DNA of 64,000 nt from NCBI RefSeq assembly GCF_010723735.1, contig NZ_BLLB01000002.1, positions 248,001 through 312,000 on the forward strand, read 5' to 3'. The position numbers and the translations under genes were made by a program. Shown in pieces: positions 17,265 to 27,378 of the stretch. The notes beneath the pieces were generated by a model, which saw only the letters and a list, made by a program, of their open reading frames with translations, was not told where the DNA came from and did not search any database. Source of the stretch: Mycolicibacterium hippocampi. Its GTDB lineage: Bacteria; Actinomycetota; Actinomycetes; Mycobacteriales; Mycobacteriaceae. Position 1 is the stretch's first letter. The number at the start of each line of letters is the position of its first letter.

Positions 17265-18626
17265 ATGGCACGTCATGAAGCGGACGTCATCGTTGTCGGC
17301 GCCGGGATCTCGGGGCTGATCGCAGCCCGCACGTTGCTCGATGCCGGGCTGACGCCGCTGATCCTGGAAGCCGACGAGCGGGTCGGCGGGCGAATCCTCA
17401 CCGAGGAGGCACTGCCCGGTCTGCCCGTCGAACTCGGCGCGCAGTGGATCGGCGACACCCACCACCGGATGTTCGCCCTTGCATCCGAACTCGGCGTCGA
17501 GACCTACCCGCAGTACGACGAGGGTGAGACGTCCTACGAGCTGGCGGGTTCGGGGGTGCTACGCGAGAGCGAGTTCCACAACAGATTCGGCGGTGAGCTG
17601 GCCGAGCTGGAGAAGGTCTTTCGACTGCTCGACGAGCTGGCAGCCGATGTCCCGCCGGACGCGCCGTGGCTGGCACCGCTTGCCGCTGAGTGGGATTCGG
17701 TGACCGCCGGCGCATGGTACGACAACCAGGGCCTGTCCCCGGTCGCCCGCACGCTACTGGAGATCTGCACCGTCGGGATCCTCGCGGTGCCGACCGTCGA
17801 GGTGTCGTTTCTGCACCTGCTGTTCACGATCCAGACCTGCGGGGTGACCGCCGAACTGTTCGCCGAATCCGAGGGCGGTGCGCAGACCACCCGGTTCGTC
17901 GGCGGCACCGGCGAGATCCCGAAACGACTGGCCGCCCTGGTCACCGATCACCTGGTGCTCGACAGTCCGGTCCAGCTGATCGAACACAGCGCCGACAGCG
18001 TCACCGTGCACTGCCGCGGCGGACTGGTCGCCGCCGGCCGTCGGGCGATCGTGGCGATCTCACCGACGCTGGCCGGCCGGATCATGTACGACCCCCCGCT
18101 GCCGGGGTCTCGCGACCAGCTCACCCAACGGATGCCCAACGGCTCGGCGATGAAGGCGTTCTTCGTCTACGACGAACCGTTCTGGCGCGCAGACGGACTC
18201 AACGGCCAGCTCATCTCGGATGTGGGTCCGGCGCGGATGTCCAACGACACCTGCCTGCCCGGCGACGACCACGGGGTGATCCTGTTGTTCCTCGAGGGTG
18301 AGCAGGCCCGCAGGTACGGCCGGCTGCCGGTGGACGACCGTCGCGCGGCGATGACCGAGGAGTTGGTGCGCCATTTCGGCGACAAAGCCGCCCGGCCAGA
18401 GTTCTACGTCGACGGCGAGTGGTCCGAGCGGCAGTGGACGCGTGGTTGTTACAACGCGAACATGGGGCCGCTGGTGTGGACCACCTACGGCCACGCCCTC
18501 GCCGCGCCGATCGGCGCCATCCACTGGGCCTCCACCGACACCGCCACCTTCTGGAGTGCCTACATGGAGGGCGCGGTCGAGGCGGGCGAGCGGGCCGCGC
18601 ACGCCGTCATCGACGAACTGAGATAG
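17265..18626 (+). CDS. Flavin monoamine oxidase family protein
   Basis: A 453-aa FAD enzyme. The Rossmann start 'VIVVGAGISGLIAARTL' and 'LEADERVGGRI' bind FAD; 'ELGAQWIG' and the C-terminal 'APIGAIHWASTDTATFWSAYMEGAVEAGERAA' are the GG-doublet and FAD-closing motifs of amine oxidases. The closest familiar type is bacterial putrescine/primary-amine oxidase, which yields an aldehyde, ammonia and hydrogen peroxide. It is last in the coupled run with the ABC importer and aminotransferase, which supports a role in amine or amino-acid catabolism. The ATG at 17265 follows GAGAAGG. Confidence 0.85.
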   Translation: MARHEADVIVVGAGISGLIAARTLLDAGLTPLILEADERVGGRILTEEALPGLPVELGAQWIGDTHHRMFALASELGVETYPQYDEGETSYELAGSGVLRESEFHNRFGGELAELEKVFRLLDELAADVPPDAPWLAPLAAEWDSVTAGAWYDNQGLSPVARTLLEICTVGILAVPTVEVSFLHLLFTIQTCGVTAELFAESEGGAQTTRFVGGTGEIPKRLAALVTDHLVLDSPVQLIEHSADSVTVHCRGGLVAAGRRAIVAISPTLAGRIMYDPPLPGSRDQLTQRMPNGSAMKAFFVYDEPFWRADGLNGQLISDVGPARMSNDTCLPGDDHGVILLFLEGEQARRYGRLPVDDRRAAMTEELVRHFGDKAARPEFYVDGEWSERQWTRGCYNANMGPLVWTTYGHALAAPIGAIHWASTDTATFWSAYMEGAVEAGERAAHAVIDELR

Positions 18627-18644
18627 GGCCTCGTCAGTGGGCCG

Positions 18645-19883
18645 TCACCGAGACCGCCGGTCACGACCGAGGGTGATCGGCAGCGTCGACATGCCCCGAA
18701 GCGTGACGTTCTGCTTGTAGTCGGGCTCGGCGGCCAGGGCGGCGTCCGGGAAGCGTTGGGTCAGCGCCGAGAGGGCGACCGTGGCCTCCAGCCGCGCCAG
18801 CGGCGCGCCGAGGCAGAAGTGCGGCCCTTTGCCGAACCCGAGGTGGCGGATCGTCGAACGGTCCGGATCGAATCGGTCCGGTTGTTCGAAGGCCGCCGGG
18901 TCGCGGTGGGCAGCGGCCAACAGCAGAAGCATGTTGTCGCCCTTGGGAACTGTCGACTCCCCGATCGTCATGTCCTCTCCCGCGATTCGGCCGATCAACT
19001 GCACCGGGGGGTCGTAGCGCAACGTCTCCTCGATCACCGCGCCGACCCTGGACGAGTCGGCGGCCAGCGCCGCCCACTGCGGCGGATCACGCAGCAGCGC
19101 CAGGATCGCGTTGGCGATCAGGTTCACCGTTGTCTCGTGCCCGGCGATCAGCAGGAGATTGCACGTCGCGACGATCTCCTCCTCGGTGAGTTGATCACCG
19201 GACTCCTCCACCCCGATCAGTCCCGACATCAGGTCCTCACCTGGGTCGCGGCGTCGCGACGCGATCAACTGCCGCAGGTAGTCGCGCAGCCACAACCCGG
19301 CCTGCATGCGCTCCTCGAACCCACCGTCGGCCTGACCCGTCACGGTGACGAACGGATCCAAAGACTGCGCGAGCAGCGCCGACGCCGCGCTGAACTCCGG
19401 TTCGTCTGCCAGCGGCACGCCCAGCAGGCGGCAGATCACCGCGACCGGAAGCGGGTACGCCAAGCCGGTGATGGCGTCGAACAGGCCGGACGCCTCGTCC
19501 AGCAGCGAGTCAACCAGCCCGGTGATCTCGGGTTCCAGCGCTTTGACCACCTTCGGGACAAACGCCTTGCTCACCAGCCGGCGCAGCCGGGTGTGGTCGG
19601 GCGGGTCCAGGAACAGAAACCCCGGCGGGCCGAACGGGCGCGCCGAGGCGCCTTCGGCGACCATCCGTTGTGCGACTGTCGACTTCATCCGGTCGCTCGC
19701 CGAGGCCGGGTGGCGCAGCACTTCGTCGCAGTCGGCGAAGCTCGAGAACACCGCCAGGTTGTTCTGTGGCAACAGCAGCGGGCCCTGTTCGCGGATCCGG
19801 CGGTAGTGCGGGTACGGGTCGGCGCGATGGGCCGGGTCGAGCAGCTGCAGGAGCAGCGACTGCGGTTCTGCGGCGGCGGTCAT
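18645..19883 (-). CDS. Cytochrome P450
   Basis: A soluble 412-aa P450. The I-helix oxygen motif AGHETT is at 247-252, the ExxR pair is E286/R289, and the heme-thiolate loop FGKGPHFCLG has Cys357. It needs ferredoxin and reductase partners that are not adjacent. The start at 19883 was preferred to a longer frame because the P450 fold begins just after it ('LLDPAHRADPYPHYRRI'). It follows tgt on the same strand with a 34-bp gap and is convergent with the amine oxidase gene. The substrate is unknown. Confidence 0.9.
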   Translation of the reverse strand: MTAAAEPQSLLLQLLDPAHRADPYPHYRRIREQGPLLLPQNNLAVFSSFADCDEVLRHPASASDRMKSTVAQRMVAEGASARPFGPPGFLFLDPPDHTRLRRLVSKAFVPKVVKALEPEITGLVDSLLDEASGLFDAITGLAYPLPVAVICRLLGVPLADEPEFSAASALLAQSLDPFVTVTGQADGGFEERMQAGLWLRDYLRQLIASRRRDPGEDLMSGLIGVEESGDQLTEEEIVATCNLLLIAGHETTVNLIANAILALLRDPPQWAALAADSSRVGAVIEETLRYDPPVQLIGRIAGEDMTIGESTVPKGDNMLLLLAAAHRDPAAFEQPDRFDPDRSTIRHLGFGKGPHFCLGAPLARLEATVALSALTQRFPDAALAAEPDYKQNVTLRGMSTLPITLGRDRRSR

Positions 19884-19917
19884 CTTCTTATTGTGCACAT
19901 GTCCAAGACGGTGCTGG

Positions 19918-21614
<1,697 letters not shown>

Positions 21615-21733
21615 GCACTCCGACCTGGGCCGATGGATTTCTCGAATAGCCATGTCCGCGCCAGGGCCTCCGACCATACTGCGTGAGATGGTCCGCCGTT
21701 GGTGACGGACCACACGACAAAAGGAGAACCCTG

Positions 21734-22195
21734 GTGAAGCGTGGATTCGTAGTCGCCGTCGGCGGTGCGGCGATCGTCATCGCAGGTCTGTCGGGCTGTT
21801 CCTCGGAGGAGGAGTCCGGAACATCGGGCGAAACGTCGTCGGCCGCCGCGGCGGAGGGCACCAGCACGGTCACCATCGACGGCCAGGACCAGGAGGTCGC
21901 CGGCACGGTCGTCTGCTCGGACATGGGCGGCAACACCAACATCGCGATCGGCGACGCGACAACAGGTATCGGCGCCGTGGTGACCACCGGTGACGATCCC
22001 ACCGTGCAGTCCGTGGGTCTGGGCAACGTCAACGGTGTCACGCTCGGCTACCAAGCCGGCACCGGACAGGGCGAAGCCACGGCCGAGAAGGACGGCAGCA
22101 CCTACAAGATCTCCGGAACCGCCACGGGTGTCGACATGGCCAACCCGATGCAGCCGGTGAACAAGCCGTTCGAAATCGAGGTGTCCTGCCCGTAG
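21734..22195 (+). CDS. lpqH: LpqH-like (19-kDa antigen family) lipoprotein
   Basis: A 153-aa lipoprotein with a GTG start after AAAGGAGA. The lipobox is LSGCS, followed by an acidic Ser/Thr/Ala linker ([20 protein letters not shown]) that in LpqH is a glycosylation site. The folded part '[20 protein letters not shown]' and 'FEIEVSCP' closely fits LpqH. It is the better LpqH match of the two tandem copies, although the canonical lpqH locus in M. tuberculosis lies next to the alkyl sulfatase gene, whose homologue here is at 43.9 kb. Confidence 0.82.
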   Translation: MKRGFVVAVGGAAIVIAGLSGCSSEEESGTSGETSSAAAAEGTSTVTIDGQDQEVAGTVVCSDMGGNTNIAIGDATTGIGAVVTTGDDPTVQSVGLGNVNGVTLGYQAGTGQGEATAEKDGSTYKISGTATGVDMANPMQPVNKPFEIEVSCP

Positions 22196-22203
22196 CGGCC
22201 ACA

Positions 22204-22243
22204 GGCCGCCGGCTTGCGTCAGAAAGGCGTGTAGCCGGCGGCC
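22204..22243. terminator. Bidirectional hairpin between convergent genes
   Basis: A perfect 11-bp inverted repeat, GGCCGCCGGCT (22204-22214) and AGCCGGCGGCC (22233-22243), separates the lipoprotein gene from the convergent DUF732 gene. The right arm lies inside the last codons of the DUF732 gene. No U-run follows. Confidence 0.5.
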
Positions 22244-22575
22244 GACTGCCGCAACTGCCAGATCTGCGCAGGGCACAGTTCGTTGACGGCCTGATTGATC
22301 AGGTAGCCCGCCTGGTAGTAGTCGCTGGTGTGGAAGTCGGCCTTCACCTGGTCGACCAGCTCGGCGTATCCCATCTTGGCCGAGACCCGGTCACAGATCG
22401 TCTGGCCGTAGCCGATCGCGGCCTCGGCGTTGGGGAAGTTGTACCCGGGCCTGACGTGGACATTCACCAGGTAGGCGACGGTGTCCGCGCCGGCGGGCGG
22501 GGGTGCGACGAGAGCGCCCGCTGCAACCACCCCGGACATCAATCCCACTGACAACGCGCCTACCAGCGATTTCAT
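22219..22575 (-). CDS. DUF732 secreted protein
   Basis: A 118-aa exported protein: the signal peptide ends near AGADTVAYL. The mature part has the DUF732 hallmarks, an early 'F(N)PNAEAAIGYGQTICDRV' with one Cys, and a late Cys in 'AVNELCPAQI', which probably form a disulfide around a small helical bundle. The family is nearly confined to mycobacteria and has no known function. Confidence 0.82.
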   Translation of the reverse strand: MKSLVGALSVGLMSGVVAAGALVAPPPAGADTVAYLVNVHVRPGYNFPNAEAAIGYGQTICDRVSAKMGYAELVDQVKADFHTSDYYQAGYLINQAVNELCPAQIWQLRQSAAGYTPF

Positions 22576-22678
22576 GGAACATGACCTTACGCCTCAGTAC
22601 GACCGCAGGTGGCCGTTCCTCGGGCAATGCGGGCAAACAACGCTCACGACCGTGCCCCTGCGACCTACGCTATGCGCC

Positions 22679-23062
22679 ATGAAGTTGATGGCTACGGCTG
22701 CAATCGTCGGCGGTCTGCTCGCCGCGCCCCTGGGCGGGCTCGGCATCGGGGCGGGTACCGCCTCGGCGACGCCGACCACCTGTGACGGCGCCGACTGCGT
22801 GCCGTACGTGGACCACGGCGCGCAGTTGGGTGCGCAGTGCAATCAGACCACCCGCTACAACTTCGGCATGGACGCCTCCGGCAACACGCTGGCCTGCAAC
22901 TCGAAGAGCCAGTGGGTGTCCTTCGCGCCGCTGGTCGGGGTGCGCACCTTGAGGTCGCCGTGCGCGGAGACGTCGGGGGCCGCACAGAGTCCCGACGGGG
23001 TGCCGCTCAAGTGCGACGGCGGGGCGTGGAACGCCGACTACTGGGTGATGTTCTACGGCTGA
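22679..23062 (+). CDS. Small secreted cysteine-rich protein
   Basis: A 127-aa protein with a clear signal peptide (KLMATAAIVGGLLAAPLGG, cleavage near TASA-TP). The mature chain has six cysteines: CDGADCVPYV, QCNQT, LACNSKSQW, SPCAET and LKCDGG. This pattern suggests three disulfides in a small extracellular domain. No function can be assigned. It is convergent with, and overlaps by 10 bp, the dehydrogenase gene on the other strand. Confidence 0.7.
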   Translation: MKLMATAAIVGGLLAAPLGGLGIGAGTASATPTTCDGADCVPYVDHGAQLGAQCNQTTRYNFGMDASGNTLACNSKSQWVSFAPLVGVRTLRSPCAETSGAAQSPDGVPLKCDGGAWNADYWVMFYG

Positions 23063-24120
23063 GCCGCAAAGCCGGCATGACTGCGAATCAGAGGTAGCGT
23101 CGCCGTCGTCGCAAAACCGGGGGGCGCCTCGCAGACCGCCGGGACCGCGTTCAGCACCTGCATCGCGGTGGCCACGTTCGCCGACCGGACATGCTCTTCG
23201 ATGCTCGCCGCGCGGCTGAAGCTGGCCAGCGACAAGAAGTGGGCGCGCATCGACGGATCCCCCTCGATCGTCAGCGTCCAGCCGTGTTGCGGACTCGGCC
23301 AGTGGCCTGGGTACTCGCCGCCCACCGTCCACAGGGTTTCGATCTCCACCAGCGGCACCCCATCACGTCGCCCGGTCCAGTTCCACCGCTGGCCGGCCGT
23401 GGTCCCGGCGCGCAGCAGATGATCGAAGATCTGGTGATCCTCCTGTGCGGCAACGGCTTCGACGGTCGCAGTGACCTCGTCGAGGCGCGCACCGAGTGAG
23501 TCGCCGATGAACCAGACCTGCTCGGCGAAGATGGAGCTGTTGAATGCCAGGAACTCGGTCGCGGTCGGGCTGATCGCTTCGACGGGCTGGCCGAAAGCCA
23601 TGTTGTCGAACGTGATCCCGGTGCTCTCGTACACCGACCAGTCGGCCCGCTCCTGCAGGGTGATCTTCTCGACGGTGCGGCTCATGCCGGACAGCGCGAG
23701 CGGTAGCACCCCGGAGAGGTTGCCGGGGTTGATGCCGCTGCCGTGCACGGAGCTCGCGCCCGCCTCGCACGCCGCGAGCACCCGGTCACGATCGGCCGCC
23801 GGCATCCGCTGCGGATGGAACATGAACGCCGTGGTGGCAACGTTCTTGCCGCTCGCCAGCACCGCGCACACATCGTCGACGTTCGCGGTGCGCGGCGTGT
23901 AGAGCACACAGTCCGCCTCGAGAACCAGAACGGCCTCGGCATCGGTGGTCGCCGGAACGCCGATCGGGTCACGACCGGCGAGCGTTCCGATGTCGACGCC
24001 GTTCTTGTCCTCGGAGTACACCTTTGCGCCGACGAGCTGCAGATCGTCTCGGTGGTCGAGGACGGCGGTCATCATCTCTGTTCCGACGGCGCCTGTCCCC
24101 CACTGGATCACCCGGTACAC
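23053..24120 (-). CDS. NAD(P)-dependent DapB-like amine dehydrogenase
   Basis: A 355-aa protein starting with the Rossmann segment 'RVIQWGTGAVGTEMMTAVL'. It has the DapB N-terminal fold and the 'HGSGINPGNLSGVLPLALSGM' signature found in 2,4-diaminopentanoate dehydrogenase-like proteins, which many mycobacteria carry in numerous copies. A GTG start at 24120 fits the fold; the reading frame stays open to 24876 but overlaps the divergent gene. Its substrate is unknown. It is divergent from the nitronate monooxygenase-like gene with an 18-bp gap. Confidence 0.75.
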   Translation of the reverse strand: MYRVIQWGTGAVGTEMMTAVLDHRDDLQLVGAKVYSEDKNGVDIGTLAGRDPIGVPATTDAEAVLVLEADCVLYTPRTANVDDVCAVLASGKNVATTAFMFHPQRMPAADRDRVLAACEAGASSVHGSGINPGNLSGVLPLALSGMSRTVEKITLQERADWSVYESTGITFDNMAFGQPVEAISPTATEFLAFNSSIFAEQVWFIGDSLGARLDEVTATVEAVAAQEDHQIFDHLLRAGTTAGQRWNWTGRRDGVPLVEIETLWTVGGEYPGHWPSPQHGWTLTIEGDPSMRAHFLSLASFSRAASIEEHVRSANVATAMQVLNAVPAVCEAPPGFATTATLPLIRSHAGFAAQP

Positions 24121-24138
24121 GCCCCGGACCGTAGCAGG

Positions 24139-25065
24139 ATGGGCGGGGTGACCAATCGAATTCAAGAGCTTCTCGGTGTCGAGTTCCCCGTCGTGCAGGC
24201 CCCGATGACCTACATCGCCCGCGCTGAACTCGCGGCGGCGGTGTCCGCGGGCGGCGGGCTCGGCATGATCGAGACGCTGACCCCCGAGGGCCGGGCCGAC
24301 CTGCTGCGGGTGCGCGACCTCACCGACCGGGCCGTGGGCGCCAACCTGATGATCCAGGGCTGGAAGCGGGACCCGTCGATCGTCGACGTGCTGGCCTCGG
24401 CCGGGGTCCGGCACGTGTTCACCTCCGCCGGGGATCCGGCGCTGTTCACCTCCCGGCTGCATGACGCGGGCATGACCGTCGTGCATGTAGTGGGCTCGTT
24501 GAAGGGCGCGATGAAGGCCGCCGACGCCGGTGTGGATGCACTGGTCGTCGAGGGGGTCGAGGGCGGCGGGTTCAAGTCGGCGCTGGGTGCTTCGACGATG
24601 GTGCTGCTGCCGCTGGTCGCGGAACGTGTCGGGCTCCCCCTCATCTGCGCGGGCGGGGTGTGTGACGCCCGGTCGGCCGCCGCCGCGGTGGTGCTCGGGG
24701 CCGAGGGCGTGCAGATGGGCACCCGCATGCTCGCCAGCGACGAGGCGCTGGTGCACGCGAACTTCAAGGACGCGATCGTCGCGGCCGACGACTCGGGAAC
24801 CGTGCTGCTCGACATCCCCGGCAACCCGACGATGCGGGTGCTGCGCACCGGGCTCGCCGCCCGGCTGAGCGCACACGCCTCCGATGCGCAGCTGCTCGGA
24901 CGGATCACCGAGCTGTATTTCGCGGGCGACCTGGAAGCCAGCGTGGCCAACACCGGCCAGGTGTCGTCACGGATCACCGAACTCCACCCGGTGGCCGACA
25001 TCGTCCGGCGCACCTGGTGCGACATCGAGGGCGTCCTGAACGGTGCGCGGTCGCGGCTCGATTGA
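24139..25065 (+). CDS. Nitronate monooxygenase family flavoprotein
   Basis: A 308-aa FMN TIM barrel. 'FPVVQAPMTYIARAELAAAVSAGGGLGMI' is the N-terminal NMO signature, with 'VEGVEGGGFKSALG' and 'LICAGGVCDARSAAAAVVLGAEGVQMGTR' as later FMN-binding loops. The catalytic His of class-I NMOs is not evident: 'EGVEGGGF' stands where E/AxGGH is expected, so activity on nitronates is doubtful and an enoyl reductase-like or other role is possible. It starts at ATG 24139 or GTG 24148. Confidence 0.78.
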   Translation: MGGVTNRIQELLGVEFPVVQAPMTYIARAELAAAVSAGGGLGMIETLTPEGRADLLRVRDLTDRAVGANLMIQGWKRDPSIVDVLASAGVRHVFTSAGDPALFTSRLHDAGMTVVHVVGSLKGAMKAADAGVDALVVEGVEGGGFKSALGASTMVLLPLVAERVGLPLICAGGVCDARSAAAAVVLGAEGVQMGTRMLASDEALVHANFKDAIVAADDSGTVLLDIPGNPTMRVLRTGLAARLSAHASDAQLLGRITELYFAGDLEASVANTGQVSSRITELHPVADIVRRTWCDIEGVLNGARSRLD

Positions 25066-25095
25066 GTGGTCGCGCGATGGGGCACACTCGTGGGC

Positions 25096-25449
25096 ATGGA
25101 CGTTGACATGGATGGTGACAGGGACGACGCAGGCCCCGACGGCACCCTCGGCCCCAGCGAGTCGCTGGACTCCGACGAGGTCCGCAACAACGACGGGGAC
25201 ACCGTCGTCGATCCGCCCGACGAGTGGATCGAGGCCGACGAGGACGAGACGCTCGACGAGAGGCTGGCGGCCGAGGTCCCCGACGTGTCGCCTCGCGGCG
25301 GGATCGAGGACGAGCGGCCCACCAGCCGGACATCCGGGCAGATAGACGGCACGCCCGAGGACGGCGAGTCGCTCTACTCCGTGGTGGACGAGGACGAGAG
25401 GCAGCGCGTCCCCGGGGACGAAGAAGCCGATCACATCATCGAGGACTAG
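25096..25449 (+). CDS. Acidic DUF5709-like protein
   Basis: A very acidic 117-aa protein, more than one quarter Asp/Glu, with no membrane segment. The central 'WIEADEDETLDERLAAEVPDV' resembles the conserved core of actinobacterial DUF5709 proteins. It is probably largely disordered. The ATG at 25096 is preferred over an upstream GTG. The next gene starts 6 bp downstream, so the two may be co-transcribed. Confidence 0.65.
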   Translation: MDVDMDGDRDDAGPDGTLGPSESLDSDEVRNNDGDTVVDPPDEWIEADEDETLDERLAAEVPDVSPRGGIEDERPTSRTSGQIDGTPEDGESLYSVVDEDERQRVPGDEEADHIIED

Positions 25450-25455
25450 GCGGCG

Positions 25456-26118
25456 ATGGTGAGCGCCAAAAGGGTTCTCTGCTTCGGCGATTCGCTGACC
25501 TGGGGCTGGATCCCGGTCACCGACGGGATGCCCACCGAGAGATATCCGTTCGCGCAGCGCTGGACGGGGGTGCTCGCCGAGCGGCTGGGCGCGGACTGCC
25601 TGGTCATCGAGGAGGGCCTGTCCGCCCGCACCACCAACATCGACGACCCGACCGACCCGCGGCTGAACGGGTCGAAATACCTGCCGTCGGCTCTGGCCAG
25701 CCATCTGCCGCTGGATGTGGTGGTCCTGATGCTCGGCACCAACGACACCAAGGCGTACTTCGACCGCACCCCGCTCGACATTGCGTTGGGTATGTCCGTT
25801 CTGGTCACCCAGGTGCTCACCAGCGCGGGCGGCGTGGGCACCGCCTACCCCACCCCGCAGGTGCTGGTGGTCGCGCCGCCACCGCTGCCGCCGATGCCGC
25901 ATCCATGGTTCCAGCTGATCTTCGAGGGCTCTCAGGAGAAGTCGGCACGCCTCGCCGAGGTGTACGGCGCGATGGCGTCGTTCGTCAAAGTGCCGTTCCT
26001 GGATGCCGGTTCGGTGATCTCGACCGACGGGGTGGACGGTCTCCACTTCACCGAGCAGAACAACCGCGCTCTCGGCGAGGCGATCGGCGAGCAGGTCGCC
26101 CGCCTTCTGGAGCGGTAG
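25456..26118 (+). CDS. SGNH-hydrolase arylesterase/acyltransferase (MsAcT type)
   Basis: A 220-aa GDSL/SGNH hydrolase. S13 in 'FGDSLTWGW', D194 and H197 in 'DGVDGLHFTE' form the triad, and 'GTND' supplies the oxyanion Asn. Long blocks ('SARTTNIDDPTDPRLNG', 'TPLDIALGMSVLVTQVLTS', 'PHPWFQLIFEG') match from memory the M. smegmatis acyltransferase MsAcT, an octamer known for acyl transfer in water and for perhydrolysis; triad spacing is identical. Its natural role is not established. Confidence 0.9.
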   Translation: MVSAKRVLCFGDSLTWGWIPVTDGMPTERYPFAQRWTGVLAERLGADCLVIEEGLSARTTNIDDPTDPRLNGSKYLPSALASHLPLDVVVLMLGTNDTKAYFDRTPLDIALGMSVLVTQVLTSAGGVGTAYPTPQVLVVAPPPLPPMPHPWFQLIFEGSQEKSARLAEVYGAMASFVKVPFLDAGSVISTDGVDGLHFTEQNNRALGEAIGEQVARLLER

Positions 26119-26129
26119 CGGTCTGCCAC

Positions 26130-26612
26130 ATGGCCGAACGCGACCGCGACGAATCCGGCCGGCCCCGCAACACCCGACCCCGCGACGCACTGGGCCGGCC
26201 CCTGCCTCCCGGCAGGGCGGGCGTGCCCCGGATCCCCGACGATCTGGACCTGCCGCCGGCTCGATCCCTCAGCTATGCGCAGGATCTGCTGAACCAGGGG
26301 CTGGCGTTCAACGCCCACGAAGTGCTCGAGGCGGCCTGGAAGGGCGGGCCCGCCGACGAGAGACCGTTGTGGCAGGGCCTGGCCCAACTCGCGGTCGGTA
26401 TCACCCACATCCAGCGCGGCAACGTCGACGGTGCGATCACCCTGCTGCGCCGCGGATCGCTGAGCTTGGGCGCGGTGGATCAGCCACGCCCCCACAGCGT
26501 GGACGTCGACGGCCTCCTCGGATGGGCCGCTGCGCTGGTGGACGATCTGACCGCCGGCATCGGCATCTCCGCATCCCGCCTGCGGCCGGCGCTGACCGTC
26601 ACGACCGGATGA
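26130..26612 (+). CDS. DUF309 domain protein
   Basis: A 160-aa protein with a basic, Pro/Arg-rich N-terminus and a helical DUF309 domain: 'LNQGLAFNAHEVLEAAWKGG', 'WQGLAQLAVGITHIQRGN'. The H-E-x-x-E-x-x-W pattern is the family signature. Function unknown. It sits 11 bp after the arylesterase gene and its 3' end overlaps the convergent DeoR gene by 14 bp. Confidence 0.82.
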   Translation: MAERDRDESGRPRNTRPRDALGRPLPPGRAGVPRIPDDLDLPPARSLSYAQDLLNQGLAFNAHEVLEAAWKGGPADERPLWQGLAQLAVGITHIQRGNVDGAITLLRRGSLSLGAVDQPRPHSVDVDGLLGWAAALVDDLTAGIGISASRLRPALTVTTG

Positions 26613-27366
26613 CGACGGGCCCCAGCGCCTCGTAGCGGCGCGCTTCGGCGGCGGGAAGTTCGGAACCGGTCACGATCGACTCGAAGTCGGCCACCCTCGC
26701 GAAGCGGCAGAAACTGCTCTCCCCGAACTTCGAGTTGGCCGCCACCAAAATCGGCCGCCGCGCGACCCGGACCGCCGTGCTCTTCACCGCCGCCACCGCG
26801 GGATCCGGCGTCGTCAGCCCGTGTTCGAGCGAAATACCGTTGGTGCCGAGGAAAGCCACGTCGATCACCAGGCTGCCCAGCATGTCCAGCGCCCAGTGAT
26901 CCACCGTCGCCAGCGTCCTGCCCCGCAACCGGCCGCCCAGCAGCAGCACGGTCACCGAACGGCTGTGTGCGAGCGCCTCGGCGGCCAGCAACGACGACGT
27001 CACGATCGTCAGTTCCTGCTCGGACAGTCGCTCGGCGATCAACCGGGGCGTGAAACCCTCGTCCAGATACACCGTCTCAGCGCCGTGCAACAGTCCCGCC
27101 GCCTGCGCCGCCATCCGGTGCTTCTGTGCGAGGTCGACCTGGCTGCGGTACTCGACCCCTGACTCGAAAGCCGCGGTCTCCAGTGGGACCGCGCCACCGT
27201 GCACCCGCTTGAGCAGACGGCGGCCGGCCAGCACCTTCAGATCCCGACGGATGGTCTCGCTCGCGACGTCCAACTCCGTCGCGAGCGAGGCCACCTCCAC
27301 CCGCCCCCGAGTGCGGGCGAACTCGACGATCCGAGTCTGGCGGGTGTCCGAATCCACCGACGTCAC
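26599..27366 (-). CDS. DeoR/GlpR-family sugar-phosphate repressor
   Basis: A 255-aa regulator. The N-terminal helix-turn-helix, 'VASLATELDVASETIRRDLKVL', is followed by 'LKRVHGGA', the DeoR hinge. The C-terminal part is the sugar-phosphate-binding domain with 'YLDEGFT' and 'DVAFLGTNGI'. It follows the PTS gene on the same strand after 12 bp and probably controls the PTS gene and the divergent polyol dehydrogenase in response to a phosphorylated sugar alcohol. Confidence 0.87.
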   Translation of the reverse strand: MTSVDSDTRQTRIVEFARTRGRVEVASLATELDVASETIRRDLKVLAGRRLLKRVHGGAVPLETAAFESGVEYRSQVDLAQKHRMAAQAAGLLHGAETVYLDEGFTPRLIAERLSEQELTIVTSSLLAAEALAHSRSVTVLLLGGRLRGRTLATVDHWALDMLGSLVIDVAFLGTNGISLEHGLTTPDPAVAAVKSTAVRVARRPILVAANSKFGESSFCRFARVADFESIVTGSELPAAEARRYEALGPVVIRS

Positions 27367-27378
27367 GGTAGTCGGCGA

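Noticed and set aside
23053..24876. 607-codon version of the DapB-like gene
   Set aside because: The upstream 252 codons run antisense to the nitronate monooxygenase-like gene and lack any domain; the Rossmann fold starts at the GTG at 24120.
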